Shown piece by piece: positions 1 through 7,706 of a DNA stretch of 64,000 nucleotides. The stretch lies in contig NZ_CP173029.1 of the NCBI RefSeq assembly GCF_044772865.1, positions 186,001 to 250,000 of the forward strand. The letters are read 5' to 3'. A program made the translations under genes and the position numbers. This DNA comes from Algirhabdus cladophorae. Its GTDB lineage: Bacteria > Pseudomonadota > Alphaproteobacteria > Rhodobacterales > Rhodobacteraceae. A model generated the notes under the pieces. That model was given only the letters and a program-made list of their open reading frames with translations. It did not search any database and was not told where the DNA came from. Within the stretch, counting starts at the first letter, position 1. Each line of letters opens with the position of its first letter.

Positions 1-681
1 GGGCAAGGGCAATTGGTTCCTGTGGAGCGGGACCAAGCCCATTATTTGTTTGGGGTGATGCGGCTGGGCCTTGGGGCGCAGATTTTGCTCTTTGATGGGG
101 TCAGCGGCGAATGGATAGCCGAGGTGATCGAGGCAGGCAAACGGCGTGGTGTGCTTAAGTGTGTGGAGCAGACCAAACCGCTACAGATGCCGCCCGATTT
201 GTGGCTGATGTTTGCCCCAATCAAAAAGGCACGCACGGATTTCATCGTCGAAAAGGCCGCTGAAATGGGGGCGGCCAAAATCTGTCCTGTGCAGACGGAT
301 TTCACCAATTCAGAACGTATTCGGCAGGACCGGTTGCAGGCCCATGCGGTTGAGGCTGCAGAGCAATGTGGTGGCACCTATGTGCCGCCAGTGACCGAGT
401 TGCAAAAACTGGGCAAGGTTTTGGAGACATGGCCTGCCGATCGTCATTTGATGTTTTGTGACGAGGCCTTGGTCGATGGGGGCGGTTCTTTGCCTGATAT
501 TACAGGCCCTTGGGCGATCCTCATCGGGCCGGAAGGCGGCTTTTCCGATGCAGAACGCACCCGCTTGCGGTCTTTGGAAATGGCCCATCCCGTGTCCCTA
601 GGGCCGCGGATTTTACGGGCCGATACGGCTGCCGTCGCTGCCATGACCCTTTGGCAGGAAAAGTTAGGGGATTGGCGATGA
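1..681 (+). CDS. rsmE: 16S rRNA m3U1498 methyltransferase RsmE (5' partial)
   Basis: RsmE transfers a methyl group from SAM to N3 of U1498 in 16S rRNA, using a SPOUT knot fold. The frame is open from base 1, so the first residues, including the start of the PUA-like domain, lie outside the window; 226 codons are visible. The SAM-binding knot is clear near the C-terminus: IGPEGGFSDAE, then LGPRILRADTAAV, both RsmE signatures. The KKARTDFIVEKAAEMG segment in the first third is also typical. The stop overlaps the next start (ATGA at 678-681), which suggests co-transcription. A TTG at 13 could be read as a start, but conserved family sequence continues upstream of it. Confidence 0.95.
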   Translation, partial: GQGQLVPVERDQAHYLFGVMRLGLGAQILLFDGVSGEWIAEVIEAGKRRGVLKCVEQTKPLQMPPDLWLMFAPIKKARTDFIVEKAAEMGAAKICPVQTDFTNSERIRQDRLQAHAVEAAEQCGGTYVPPVTELQKLGKVLETWPADRHLMFCDEALVDGGGSLPDITGPWAILIGPEGGFSDAERTRLRSLEMAHPVSLGPRILRADTAAVAAMTLWQEKLGDWR

Positions 682-1205
682 GTTTTGTACGGCCCGACGC
701 GATGGCCCAAGTGATGCGATGGCGCGATGTTTTGATTGCTGCCGGTTTTGCGGCCCTTGGCATCTGGATGTTTGCCACCAAACTGGGCGTGCCCAAGGTG
801 GCTGGCGCTATATTGTTCTTGGCGGCGATGGCGCTTGCGTGGACCGGGGTGCGCCGGGCGCGGTTCATTGGCAAAGGCGATGGTCCGGGCGTGGTCGAAC
901 TGGATGAACGCCAGATAAACTACTTTGGCCCGATGGGTGGGGGCAGTTTGGCCGTGGAAGCCTTGCAGCGGATCACCATTCAGACCGGTCTGGATCGGGC
1001 TAAGCAACCGCAACGCTATTGGCTGCTTGAGGGTCTCAATGGCGACACTCTGCGCATCCCCAGTTCTGCGAAAAATGCACAAGCCCTGTTCGACGCGGTC
1101 ACCGCCCTCAATGGGGTGAATTATGACCAAGCAATCAAGGCGTTACAGGCTACATCGACGGATCAATTCCTTGTTTGGCAAAAAGACAAACGGCGCTTGC
1201 ATTGA
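678..1205 (+). CDS. Conserved two-helix membrane protein
   Basis: A 175-residue protein of unknown function. Two hydrophobic helices lie at about residues 14-32 and 37-56, followed by a soluble tail of about 120 residues that reads like a small beta-rich domain (GVVELDERQINYFGPMGG, then LRIPSSAKNAQALFDAV). This resembles the layout of inner-membrane proteins with a PH-like cytoplasmic domain. The start is the ATG sharing ATGA with rsmE; the frame is open further upstream but that part only shadows rsmE. The position between rsmE and gshA suggests a conserved operon partner. I cannot name a function. Confidence 0.8.
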   Translation: MSFVRPDAMAQVMRWRDVLIAAGFAALGIWMFATKLGVPKVAGAILFLAAMALAWTGVRRARFIGKGDGPGVVELDERQINYFGPMGGGSLAVEALQRITIQTGLDRAKQPQRYWLLEGLNGDTLRIPSSAKNAQALFDAVTALNGVNYDQAIKALQATSTDQFLVWQKDKRRLH

Positions 1206-1264
1206 CACTGGGCTGATTTTAGCAACACCTAGAACTCCTGCGACGCGAGAACGGAGCCAGCGCT

Positions 1265-2635
1265 ATGTCTATCCCTCAATCCGGTGGCGGGCCCATCGAA
1301 CATCATTCCCAGATGGCAGAATTGCTGGCTGAAGGTTGCAAACCCAAGGAAGACTGGCGCATCGGGACCGAGCATGAAAAGTTCGGCTATTGCGCGGATA
1401 CTCTGGCCCCGCTGCCCTACGATGGCCCGCGTTCAATCAAGGCGATTTTGGAAGGGCTGCGCGACCGCTTTGGCTGGTCCGAAGTTCTTGAGGCCGGCAA
1501 TATCATCGGTCTGGAAAAAGACGGGGCCAATGTTTCGCTGGAACCCGGCGGGCAGTTGGAACTGTCTGGCGCACCCTTGGAGACGATCCATGAAACCTGC
1601 GACGAGGTGAACAGTCACCTCAAAGAAGTCCAAGCCGTCAGTGATGAAATGGGGGCCAAGTTCATTGGCCTTGGAGCAGCACCAGAATGGACTCACGAAC
1701 AGATGCCGCAAATGCCCAAAGGGCGTTACAAGCTGATGACGGATTACATGGGGCGTGTCGGCACCCATGGCACTCAGATGATGTACCGGACCTGCACGGT
1801 CCAAGTGAACCTCGATTTCAGTTCCGAGGCCGACATGGTCAAAAAGATGCGTGTGGCCTTGGCCCTGCAGCCTGTGGCGACGGCATTGTTCGCCAATTCG
1901 CCGTTCTTTGAAGGCAAAGTGAACGGCCACAAATCATGGCGCAGCCGTGTTTGGCGTGGTCTTGATGATGCGCGCACGGGCATGTTGCCGTTTGTCTTTG
2001 ACGAAGGCTTTGGGTTTGAGGCATGGACGCAATATGTCCTCGATGTGCCAATGTATTTTGTCTACCGCAACGGCGAATATATCAACGCTTTGGGCATGTC
2101 GTTCCGTGATTTCCTGAAAGGCGAACTGCCTGCGTTGCCCGGTGAAAAACCGACCTTGTCAGACTGGGCCGATCACCTGACAACTGTCTTCCCCGAGGCG
2201 CGTGTGAAGAAGTTTATCGAGATGCGCGGCGCCGATGGTGGCCCGTGGCGCCGCCTCTGCGCGTTGCCTGCGTTTTGGGTCGGTCTGACCTATGATCAAA
2301 CAGCGCTGGATGCGGCATGGGACTTGGTCAAAGGCTGGGATGCCGAAACCCGCGAGGCCCTGCGCATCGCGGCGTCCGAGGATGGATTGCAGGCCCAAGT
2401 GGGTGATTTGAAAATGCACGATCTAGCCCGCGAAGCTGTTGCTATTGCCGAGGCAGGCCTTGCTGCCCGCGCCCGACCCGGCGCTGGCGGATTGGTGCCT
2501 GATGAGACGCATTTTCTGAACGCTTTGAAGGATAGCCTCGACAGTGGCCAAACCCCTGCAGATGAACTGTTGGCAAAATATCATGGCGACTGGGGTGGCG
2601 ATCTCAAACGAGTGTATGCTGAGTACAGTTATTAA
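1265..2635 (+). CDS. gshA: Glutamate-cysteine ligase, plant/alphaproteobacterial type
   Basis: Catalyses ATP-dependent joining of L-glutamate and L-cysteine to gamma-glutamylcysteine, the first step of glutathione synthesis in the cytoplasm. The 456-residue length and the opening block (EDWRIGTEHEKFGY near residue 35) match the GCS2/plant-type ligase family rather than the enterobacterial type. Further family landmarks are SLEPGGQLELSGAP near residue 95 and MYRTCTVQVNLDFSSEADM near residue 175. The ATG at 1265 follows a GGAG ribosome site. The TAA stop at 2633-2635 is shared, as TTAA, with the opposing broken gene downstream. Confidence 0.96.
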   Translation: MSIPQSGGGPIEHHSQMAELLAEGCKPKEDWRIGTEHEKFGYCADTLAPLPYDGPRSIKAILEGLRDRFGWSEVLEAGNIIGLEKDGANVSLEPGGQLELSGAPLETIHETCDEVNSHLKEVQAVSDEMGAKFIGLGAAPEWTHEQMPQMPKGRYKLMTDYMGRVGTHGTQMMYRTCTVQVNLDFSSEADMVKKMRVALALQPVATALFANSPFFEGKVNGHKSWRSRVWRGLDDARTGMLPFVFDEGFGFEAWTQYVLDVPMYFVYRNGEYINALGMSFRDFLKGELPALPGEKPTLSDWADHLTTVFPEARVKKFIEMRGADGGPWRRLCALPAFWVGLTYDQTALDAAWDLVKGWDAETREALRIAASEDGLQAQVGDLKMHDLAREAVAIAEAGLAARARPGAGGLVPDETHFLNALKDSLDSGQTPADELLAKYHGDWGGDLKRVYAEYSY

Positions 2636-2978
2636 TCCGGCACATATGCGGCTGACGTGTTGGCGGCCGCTTCTGCGCGCAAACCCAGCCTGTGCATGAT
2701 TATTTGGAGGCTGCCGTCGATCTCTTTCAGAATATTCCCGCCTGACAGCAACACCAGCAATGGCCATTGGAATGGTCAAAGGAAAGGCAATGCACACTTC
2801 GATGATCGTTTTCGGGATCAATTATAAATTGTGTCGCGATGCCAACGGCAAAGGGCAATAAGAATAAGAGGATGCCGGTTTCCAGTTTGGGACTGCCAAA
2901 GAAATACGTAAAATAGAGAGCTAGGCTAAGAACACATAGACCCATGAACCGGTACGCTGTTTTCGGTTTAAGCCTCAT
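2632..2978 (-). pseudogene. Small membrane protein gene disrupted by frameshifts
   Basis: No single frame carries this gene. From the ATG at 2976-2978 (MRLKPKTAYRFMG) one frame encodes two hydrophobic helices as far as FIIDP at about 2812. The reading then makes sense only one base later (KTIIEVCIAFPLTIPMAIAGVA) and again one base later (LSGGNILKEIDGSLQ and on to AAYVPD, stop at 2632-2634). Each step fits a single extra base, near 2805-2812 and near 2740-2750. The joined product would be a protein of about 115 residues with three helices. Its stop overlaps the gshA stop by four bases, the same geometry as the intact convergent pairs in this window. It may be a true pseudogene or carry sequencing errors. 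It lies downstream of the two membrane genes controlled by the nearby regulator. Confidence 0.65.
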
Positions 2979-3058
2979 TGGATTATCGTGCAGCGTGTTG
3001 CTCAATTTGAGGGAATGCAACCCAAACCGCCAAGGGATTAGGTTGCATCCGGATTTAT

Positions 3059-3385
3059 TTAAGCAGGGATTTCTTTGCTTACGGCCCGCAAAGTTGCCAC
3101 GGCGTTAGCAAAGCCAAGGCCCAAGCAAAGGCAGGCAAAACCAAGGCCCAAAAACAGTGCCGCCAGACTATCGAAATCCACTGCAGCTATTCCGGCCGCG
3201 ATCAAGATGATACCGCCCAGACCGATGGCCCAATACCCGGTTGCGATGGCGACACCGGCAGACCGCAGGCCTTTTCCGCGCTGTGGGCAGTCGGACATAT
3301 CCCCGCTGATCCGCAGCAACATAATGACGAGGGTGACAAGGATGACCAAAGCGGGCCCAAAGTAGACAAGGAAATTGATAAGCAT
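3059..3385 (-). CDS. Small three-helix membrane protein
   Basis: A 108-residue protein of unknown function with three hydrophobic helices: about residues 3-24, 46-70 and 72-96. Between the first two is a short polar loop (SGDMSDCPQRGKGLR). A good ribosome site (AGGAG) precedes the ATG. It starts 18 bases after the end of the 152-residue membrane gene and is almost certainly in the same transcript, so it probably answers to the operator at that gene's start. Glycine- and alanine-rich helices suggest close helix packing or oligomerisation. I recognise no family. Confidence 0.75.
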   Translation of the reverse strand: MLINFLVYFGPALVILVTLVIMLLRISGDMSDCPQRGKGLRSAGVAIATGYWAIGLGGIILIAAGIAAVDFDSLAALFLGLGFACLCLGLGFANAVATLRAVSKEIPA

Positions 3386-3403
3386 GATGATGCTCCTTTC
3401 TGA

Positions 3404-3862
3404 TTAGACGAATTGTTTGTAAAAATCGCGTTCCCAACGGATGTAGAGACTGGCGAAAAGGGCGCACCACGCGGGTGCATGGAACAGGCCAAGGAAGAAG
3501 TATCCGATCGCGTTCTCAGCAAAATTTCGTGGGGCAAAGTCAGGGATCAGGGCCAACACCACAACGGCGAATAGGGTAGACAAAACATGTGCTGCTATGC
3601 CTACGGCCATGGCCTGTGGTTTGGTGATTTCGTCGCGCCGCATCCGCATCCACAGCATTGGCATGGCGACCAGGATATAAGCAGGCGCGCCTAAAACCAC
3701 GCCAACAACTGGGATTAGCAGGACCCAAAAAAAGGCAGCGGCAAAGATGAACGGGGCCAGAACAAAAGCTGCAGTAAAGGCCACAGGATCGATAAGGCGC
3801 TCTGGTTTTCTATGGTCTGGCAGGATTCTGAGCCAGAGGTTCTTTACAGTTATTTCTGTCAT
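3404..3862 (-). CDS. Four-helix membrane protein under a palindromic operator
   Basis: A 152-residue integral membrane protein with hydrophobic stretches at about residues 26-48, 50-72, 86-106 and 117-137. A basic loop (MRMRRDEITKPQ) follows the second helix. No family is recognised. The start ATG (3860-3862) sits in the loop of the inverted repeat TTCTGT-tatg-ACAGAA, and a GGAG ribosome site lies just upstream. Repressor binding there would block elongation, and in mRNA the same repeat could hide the start codon. The neighbouring GbsR/MarR-type regulator has the same repeat in front of its own gene, so it is the likely controller. Confidence 0.8.
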   Translation of the reverse strand: MTEITVKNLWLRILPDHRKPERLIDPVAFTAAFVLAPFIFAAAFFWVLLIPVVGVVLGAPAYILVAMPMLWMRMRRDEITKPQAMAVGIAAHVLSTLFAVVVLALIPDFAPRNFAENAIGYFFLGLFHAPAWCALFASLYIRWERDFYKQFV

Positions 3863-3869
3863 AACAGAA
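3854..3869. promoter_or_regulatory. Operator palindrome over the membrane-protein start codon
   Basis: The plus strand reads TTCTGT-cata-ACAGAA, two 6-base arms around a 4-base centre, preceded by TAT. The same arms and spacing occur at 4452-4467 before the regulator gene. The centre contains the start codon of the minus-strand membrane gene (read TATG in that direction). It can therefore act as a DNA operator and, if transcribed, as a short hairpin with the start codon in its loop. Assignment to the neighbouring regulator is inferred from position and sequence match. Confidence 0.7.
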
Positions 3870-3897
3870 GCTCCAATCTAAAATTTTTTGCCGGGGG

Positions 3898-4425
3898 TTA
3901 GTCCGACTTGGGCAAGAACCGCGCGATGCGGCCCCCCAGTTTGATCACGCCCAATTGGACGCGGGCGGGCAGGCGAGACACGTCGGCGTACCAGGTGTCA
4001 AACATCTGCATCATATCTAAAGTCTCTTTGATCCGGCTCTTTACATCTGCCGGTGTGTTGTCGGCCTCAGCCTCAACCGCGACCCGCTGAAGGGCGGCGA
4101 GGGTCGGTGCGAATTCACGCTCGCGACGGCCTTCAATCACTACGTTGACCAGTTCGAACATATCGCGGACCGAGGTAAAGTGATCGCGCCTGTCGCCCAG
4201 CTCGCGTTTGGATTGGACCAGTTTCCAGCCCTGCAATTCCTTTAAGCCGTTGGACACATTGGACCGCGCAAGGTTCAGGGTCTCGCAAATCTCTTCTGCG
4301 GTCATGGCTTTGGGGGCGATGTGCAGCAGCGCGTGTATTTGCGCCACGGATCGGTTCACACCCCATTTGGCACCCATTTCCCCCCAGTGGAGGATAAAGT
4401 CTTGCATGGCGGGTGTCAGGTTCAT
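3898..4425 (-). CDS. GbsR/MarR-family transcriptional regulator
   Basis: A 175-residue winged-helix regulator. The DNA-binding region is at about residues 28-90: NRSVAQIHALLHI, then MTAEEICETLNLARSNVSNG (recognition helix), then a wing with GDRRDHF. The C-terminal half is helical and probably dimerises. This is the GbsR-like arrangement known for osmolyte and membrane-stress repressors, but the ligand here is unknown. The ATG at 4423-4425 (MNLTPAMQDF) was chosen over an upstream in-frame start because that start would put coding sequence through the palindrome at 4449-4470. The palindrome lies 24 bases upstream of the ATG, which suggests autoregulation. Confidence 0.85.
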   Translation of the reverse strand: MNLTPAMQDFILHWGEMGAKWGVNRSVAQIHALLHIAPKAMTAEEICETLNLARSNVSNGLKELQGWKLVQSKRELGDRRDHFTSVRDMFELVNVVIEGRREREFAPTLAALQRVAVEAEADNTPADVKSRIKETLDMMQMFDTWYADVSRLPARVQLGVIKLGGRIARFLPKSD

Positions 4426-4448
4426 GAGATGATTCTCTTCTTTTTCAG

Positions 4449-4470
4449 TATTTCTGTAATGACAGAAATA
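4449..4470. promoter_or_regulatory. Operator palindrome upstream of the GbsR-like gene
   Basis: A perfect inverted repeat: TATTTCTGT-aatg-ACAGAAATA, with 9-base arms and a 4-base centre. A further ACAGAA half-site follows at about 4472. The central 16 bases share arms and spacing with the site at 3854-3869. Its position just before the regulator start suggests autorepression; this is inferred. Confidence 0.72.
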
Positions 4471-4515
4471 ACAGAACATACCGTTTGTGCAAGAAAAATC
4501 GTGCGATGCTCTAAT

Positions 4516-5124
4516 CTAGGGCTTTGCGCCGATCTTGGTCTCGGTGCCCGCGCGCAGTCGGGCGATGTTTTGCCCGTGCCGCAGATAGATCAGTAAGGCG
4601 AGAGCAACACAGAGGAAAAACGGCTCTGAATGACCCAAGGCAAACAACCAAGTGATCGACAGGCCTGCGGTCAAAAGAGCGGCCAGCGATGAATAGCGCG
4701 ACAGAAAGGCCACAACCAGCCAAGTCAGCGCGCAGACCAGTCCCAGCGGCCAATAGATGGCAAAAACCACGCCAAAGAAAGTGGCCACGCCTTTGCCGCC
4801 TTTAAACTTCAGCCAAACTGGAAAGCAATGCCCGATCATGCAGGCAAAGGCTGCAATTTGCGCAGCCAGCTCCCCGGCGATCATGCGGGCCAAAACCACA
4901 GCGACGATCCCTTTGAGTGCGTCAAAAATCAGGGTCAGCACAGCGGCTTTTTTGTTGCCAGTGCGCAAAACGTTCGTGGCCCCGATATTGCCGGATCCAA
5001 TCTCGCGCAGGTTACCAAGGCCCATGACCTTGGCCAAAAGGATCCCAGAGGGGATCGACCCCAGAAGGTAGCCGACCACGGCCCATAGGATCATTGTGTT
5101 GGTGCTGATGTCTATCTCTGGCAT
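4516..5124 (-). CDS. plsY: Acyl-phosphate:glycerol-3-phosphate acyltransferase PlsY
   Basis: Transfers an acyl group from acyl-phosphate to glycerol-3-phosphate to make lysophosphatidic acid, the first committed step of phospholipid synthesis in the inner membrane. The 202-residue length, repeated hydrophobic helices and three loop motifs identify it: SIPSGILLAK near residue 17, SGNIGATNVLRTGNKKAA near 36-53, and HCFPVWLKFKGGKGVAT near 103-119. The ATG at 5122-5124 (MPEIDIST) was chosen for its AGGACAGG ribosome site and family length; the open frame extends about 80 codons upstream without family sequence. Roseobacters often have plsY next to pyrC, but here arginine genes intervene. Confidence 0.95.
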   Translation of the reverse strand: MPEIDISTNTMILWAVVGYLLGSIPSGILLAKVMGLGNLREIGSGNIGATNVLRTGNKKAAVLTLIFDALKGIVAVVLARMIAGELAAQIAAFACMIGHCFPVWLKFKGGKGVATFFGVVFAIYWPLGLVCALTWLVVAFLSRYSSLAALLTAGLSITWLFALGHSEPFFLCVALALLIYLRHGQNIARLRAGTETKIGAKP

Positions 5125-5164
5125 GGGGCCTGTCCTAGCGGGATGTCCTCCTTTTGGCCAGAGC

Positions 5165-6214
5165 CTAGGTGTTGGCCCGTCGCACCATGCCAAATAAATC
5201 GCGCGGATCGTCAGGATCTGCCAGCATATCCAGTTCGGTGAAATAGCCGTGCTTGTGCAATTGATCGTGGACATAGCGCAGGGCAGAAAAATCCTCGGTC
5301 GCAAAGCCAACACTATCAAACAAAGTGATCTGATCCGCGCTGCTGCGCCCTTTTGCTTTGCCTGCAATCACTTGCCACAGCTCGGTCACGGGGTGACCGG
5401 CGTCCAGTTGCTGAATTTCGCCTTCGATCCGCGTCTGCGGTGGAAACTCGACGAAAATATCGGACCGCAGCAGGATATCCTTGTGCAATTCGGTTTTCCC
5501 CGGGCAATCGCCACCGATGGCATTAATGTGCTGACCTGCACCGATCATGTTGTCGGTCAGGATCGTGGCGTATTGTTTGTCTGCAGTGCAGGTTGTGACG
5601 ATATCTGCGCCCGTCACCGCCTCTTGCGCGGTTTTGCATTTGATCACTGTCAGGCCCGTATTGGCCAAGTTGCGGGCAGCTTTGTCCGTGGCTACAGGAT
5701 CAATATCGTAAAGGCGCACAGTGTTGATCCCAATGACCTTTTGAAACGCCAGCGCCTGAAATTCACACTGTGCCCCGTTGCCGATCATCGCCATGGTCGT
5801 GGCCCCTTTGGGTGCCAGATGTTTCGCCGCAACAGCGCTGGTCGCTGCTGTGCGCAAGGCCGTCAGCACGGTCATTTCAGACAGGAGGATCGGATAGCCA
5901 TTGTCCACACGCGCCAAGACGCCAAAGGCCGTCACGGTCTGAAACCCCCGGGCCATATTGGCAGGGTGGCCGTTTACATATTTGAATCCGTAAGTTTCGC
6001 CATCGGACGTGGGCATCAATTCGATCACGCCTTCTTCGGAATGGGCCGCGACGCGTGGAGTTTTGTCGAACTGGTCCCAACGCAGAAAGTCCGCTTCGAT
6101 ATAGTCGGCAATTTCAGCGATCATTTGGGCAGGACCAATGGCGTTGACCAGTTTCATCATGTCATCGACCGAAACAAAGGGCACCATAGCAAGGGCAGAG
6201 GGGGACAGGGTCAT
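5165..6214 (-). CDS. Ornithine cyclodeaminase
   Basis: Converts L-ornithine to L-proline and ammonia with NAD, in the cytoplasm. The 349-residue protein has the mu-crystallin/OCD fold. Landmarks are the substrate-side FQTVTAFGVLARVDNGYPIL, the TALRTAATSAVAAKHLAP block, the nucleotide-binding MIGNGAQCEFQALAF, and DIVTTCTADKQYA. The start at 6212-6214 follows a GGAGCCTCCT ribosome site. It lies 10 bases downstream of the arginase gene, so the pair should send arginine to ornithine to proline. An Lrp-type regulator diverges from the operon. Confidence 0.92.
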   Translation of the reverse strand: MTLSPSALAMVPFVSVDDMMKLVNAIGPAQMIAEIADYIEADFLRWDQFDKTPRVAAHSEEGVIELMPTSDGETYGFKYVNGHPANMARGFQTVTAFGVLARVDNGYPILLSEMTVLTALRTAATSAVAAKHLAPKGATTMAMIGNGAQCEFQALAFQKVIGINTVRLYDIDPVATDKAARNLANTGLTVIKCKTAQEAVTGADIVTTCTADKQYATILTDNMIGAGQHINAIGGDCPGKTELHKDILLRSDIFVEFPPQTRIEGEIQQLDAGHPVTELWQVIAGKAKGRSSADQITLFDSVGFATEDFSALRYVHDQLHKHGYFTELDMLADPDDPRDLFGMVRRANT

Positions 6215-6224
6215 AGGAGGCTCC

Positions 6225-7157
6225 TTAGGATTGGTGGCTGCGCGTTGGGCGATCAAGGACTTTGCGGCCCAAAAGGCTGGCCGTCAGATCGACCATCAAA
6301 TGTGCTGTGCGACCCCTTTCATCGAGGAATGGGTTCAACTCTACTAGATCCAGTGAAGTCACAAGACCGCTATCACACAACATCTCCATGATCAGATGCG
6401 CTTCGCGGAAAGTGGCGCCGCCGGGGACAGTTGTGCCCACCGCAGGCGCGATGGAGGGATCGAGGAAATCCACGTCCAGCGACACATGTAATGCCCCGTT
6501 GGCCGCTTCAACCTTACTGAGGAAGCCTTGCAGCGGTGCGCGAATGCCGTCTTCGTCAATAGAGCGCATGTCATAAACTTGGATCGCGCTGTCGCTGAGA
6601 GCCGCATTTTCTGCAGGATCGACGGACCTGATCCCCATCATACAAATATTCTCGGGTTTGATCGGTGCCTTTAGGGCAGGATAGCCGTCAAAGCCTGTCC
6701 GCCCTGTGAAATAAGCTGTGGGTGTTCCGTGCAGATTGCCGCTGGCAGTGGTGTCCAGCGTGTGAATGTCAGGGTGTGCATCCAGCCACAAAACGAATTG
6801 TTCTTGACCTTTGTCTGCGGCATGGCGCGCCACTCCGGGGACGGTGCCAATGGCCAGGGAATGATCGCCACCCAGGAATATGGGCAAATCGCTGGCTTGG
6901 CTGGCTGTAAAAGCGGCGTGTTCTAGTGTTGCGGCCCAAGCAGCTGTTTCGGAAAGGCCGCGCAGGGCGGGGTTTGGATGATCCATGGCATCCACAGGAT
7001 CAATTGCCGCGTTGCCAAGATCGATAACGCGGTGGCCCAGTGTTTCAATGGTGCGTGCAAGGCCTGCGGTACGAAACGCATCAGGGCCCATGATGCAACC
7101 GTCTTGTTGCGTGCCTGTTTGAACCGGTGCCCCCACAAGGGCGCATGTAAGTGTCAT
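6225..7157 (-). CDS. rocF: Arginase
   Basis: Hydrolyses L-arginine to L-ornithine and urea with a two-manganese centre. Metal-binding signatures of the ureohydrolase fold are present: GGDHSLAIGT, DAHPDIHT and SLDVDFLDPSIAPAVGT. The 310-residue length is usual for bacterial arginases, and the N-terminal GAPVQTGTQQ and C-terminal ELNPFLDERGRTA segments favour arginase over agmatinase. The ATG at 7155-7157 is the first gene of a two-gene unit with ornithine cyclodeaminase. The 117-base gap to the Lrp gene holds repeat elements (7203-7246) that probably control both directions. Confidence 0.94.
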   Translation of the reverse strand: MTLTCALVGAPVQTGTQQDGCIMGPDAFRTAGLARTIETLGHRVIDLGNAAIDPVDAMDHPNPALRGLSETAAWAATLEHAAFTASQASDLPIFLGGDHSLAIGTVPGVARHAADKGQEQFVLWLDAHPDIHTLDTTASGNLHGTPTAYFTGRTGFDGYPALKAPIKPENICMMGIRSVDPAENAALSDSAIQVYDMRSIDEDGIRAPLQGFLSKVEAANGALHVSLDVDFLDPSIAPAVGTTVPGGATFREAHLIMEMLCDSGLVTSLDLVELNPFLDERGRTAHLMVDLTASLLGRKVLDRPTRSHQS

Positions 7158-7202
7158 TTTGTGCCATCCTTTCGTCTTTGACAGCAAAATAGACCGGCGA
7201 AA

Positions 7203-7246
7203 TGTCGAAATAATCTACTATAAGTGTCAAAATACCCTACAAAGCA
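7203..7246. promoter_or_regulatory. Tandem 22-base near-repeat, candidate Lrp-type site
   Basis: Two adjacent 22-base copies begin TGTCGAAATA (7203) and TGTCAAAATA (7225); 14 of 22 positions agree, including a second block CTAC. A third AAAATA tract lies about 21 bases further upstream at 7186. Spacing near two helical turns between the arginase and Lrp genes fits the phased binding typical of Lrp/AsnC octamers. The binding protein is inferred from position only. Confidence 0.5.
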
Positions 7247-7274
7247 GAGCAACATGATAAGCTAACTTGGCAAA

Positions 7275-7706
7275 ATGATGGAAATCACACTTCAAGACCG
7301 CCGTTTAATCAGTGCTTTGCGCAAAGATGGGCGCGCCTCGATCACCACTTTGGCGGCCAGTCTTGGCCTGTCGCGGGCCACGGTGCAAAACAGGCTCGAG
7401 CGTTTGACGCGCAGCGGTGTCATTTCCCGCTTTACCATTGATCTTGATCCAAGCGCTGATGTGGAAGCAGTGCGCGCTGTGATGATGATTGAAGTGGAGG
7501 GGACACTCGCCCGCCCCGTGATCAAAGCCTTGCGTCGGTTGCCCGAGGTGGCAAGCCTTTATAATACAAATGGTGGTTGGGATTTTGTCGCTCAGATCGA
7601 AGCGGCATCACTCGCAGATTTTGACCGTGTGTTGCGCGAAGTGCGTCTGATCAAAGGCGTGCTGAAGTCAGAGTCTAATTTGCTGTTGTCGCCTGCGGGC
7701 CTCTAG
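7275..7706 (+). CDS. Lrp/AsnC-family transcriptional regulator
   Basis: A 143-residue regulator with an N-terminal helix-turn-helix (about residues 5-60: LISALRKDGRASITTLAA, LGLSRATVQNRLERL) and a C-terminal RAM effector-binding domain (VRAVMMIEVEGT, then SLYNTNGGWDFVAQIEAA). Divergence from arginase and ornithine cyclodeaminase suggests control of arginine catabolism in response to an amino acid. Two tandem ATGs (7275 and 7278) are equally possible starts. Its TAG stop lies in CTAG (7703-7706), shared with the convergent ACT-domain gene. Confidence 0.92.
   Translation: MMEITLQDRRLISALRKDGRASITTLAASLGLSRATVQNRLERLTRSGVISRFTIDLDPSADVEAVRAVMMIEVEGTLARPVIKALRRLPEVASLYNTNGGWDFVAQIEAASLADFDRVLREVRLIKGVLKSESNLLLSPAGL

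Noticed and set aside
5125..5367. 80-codon upstream extension of plsY
   Set aside because: It runs through the end of ornithine cyclodeaminase on the same strand, and a good ribosome site precedes the ATG at 5124.
5249..6391. Open frame of 380 codons on the plus strand opposite ornithine cyclodeaminase
   Set aside because: Antisense shadow of a clearly identified enzyme; its protein has no domain and an unusual His/Gln/Arg composition typical of such shadows.
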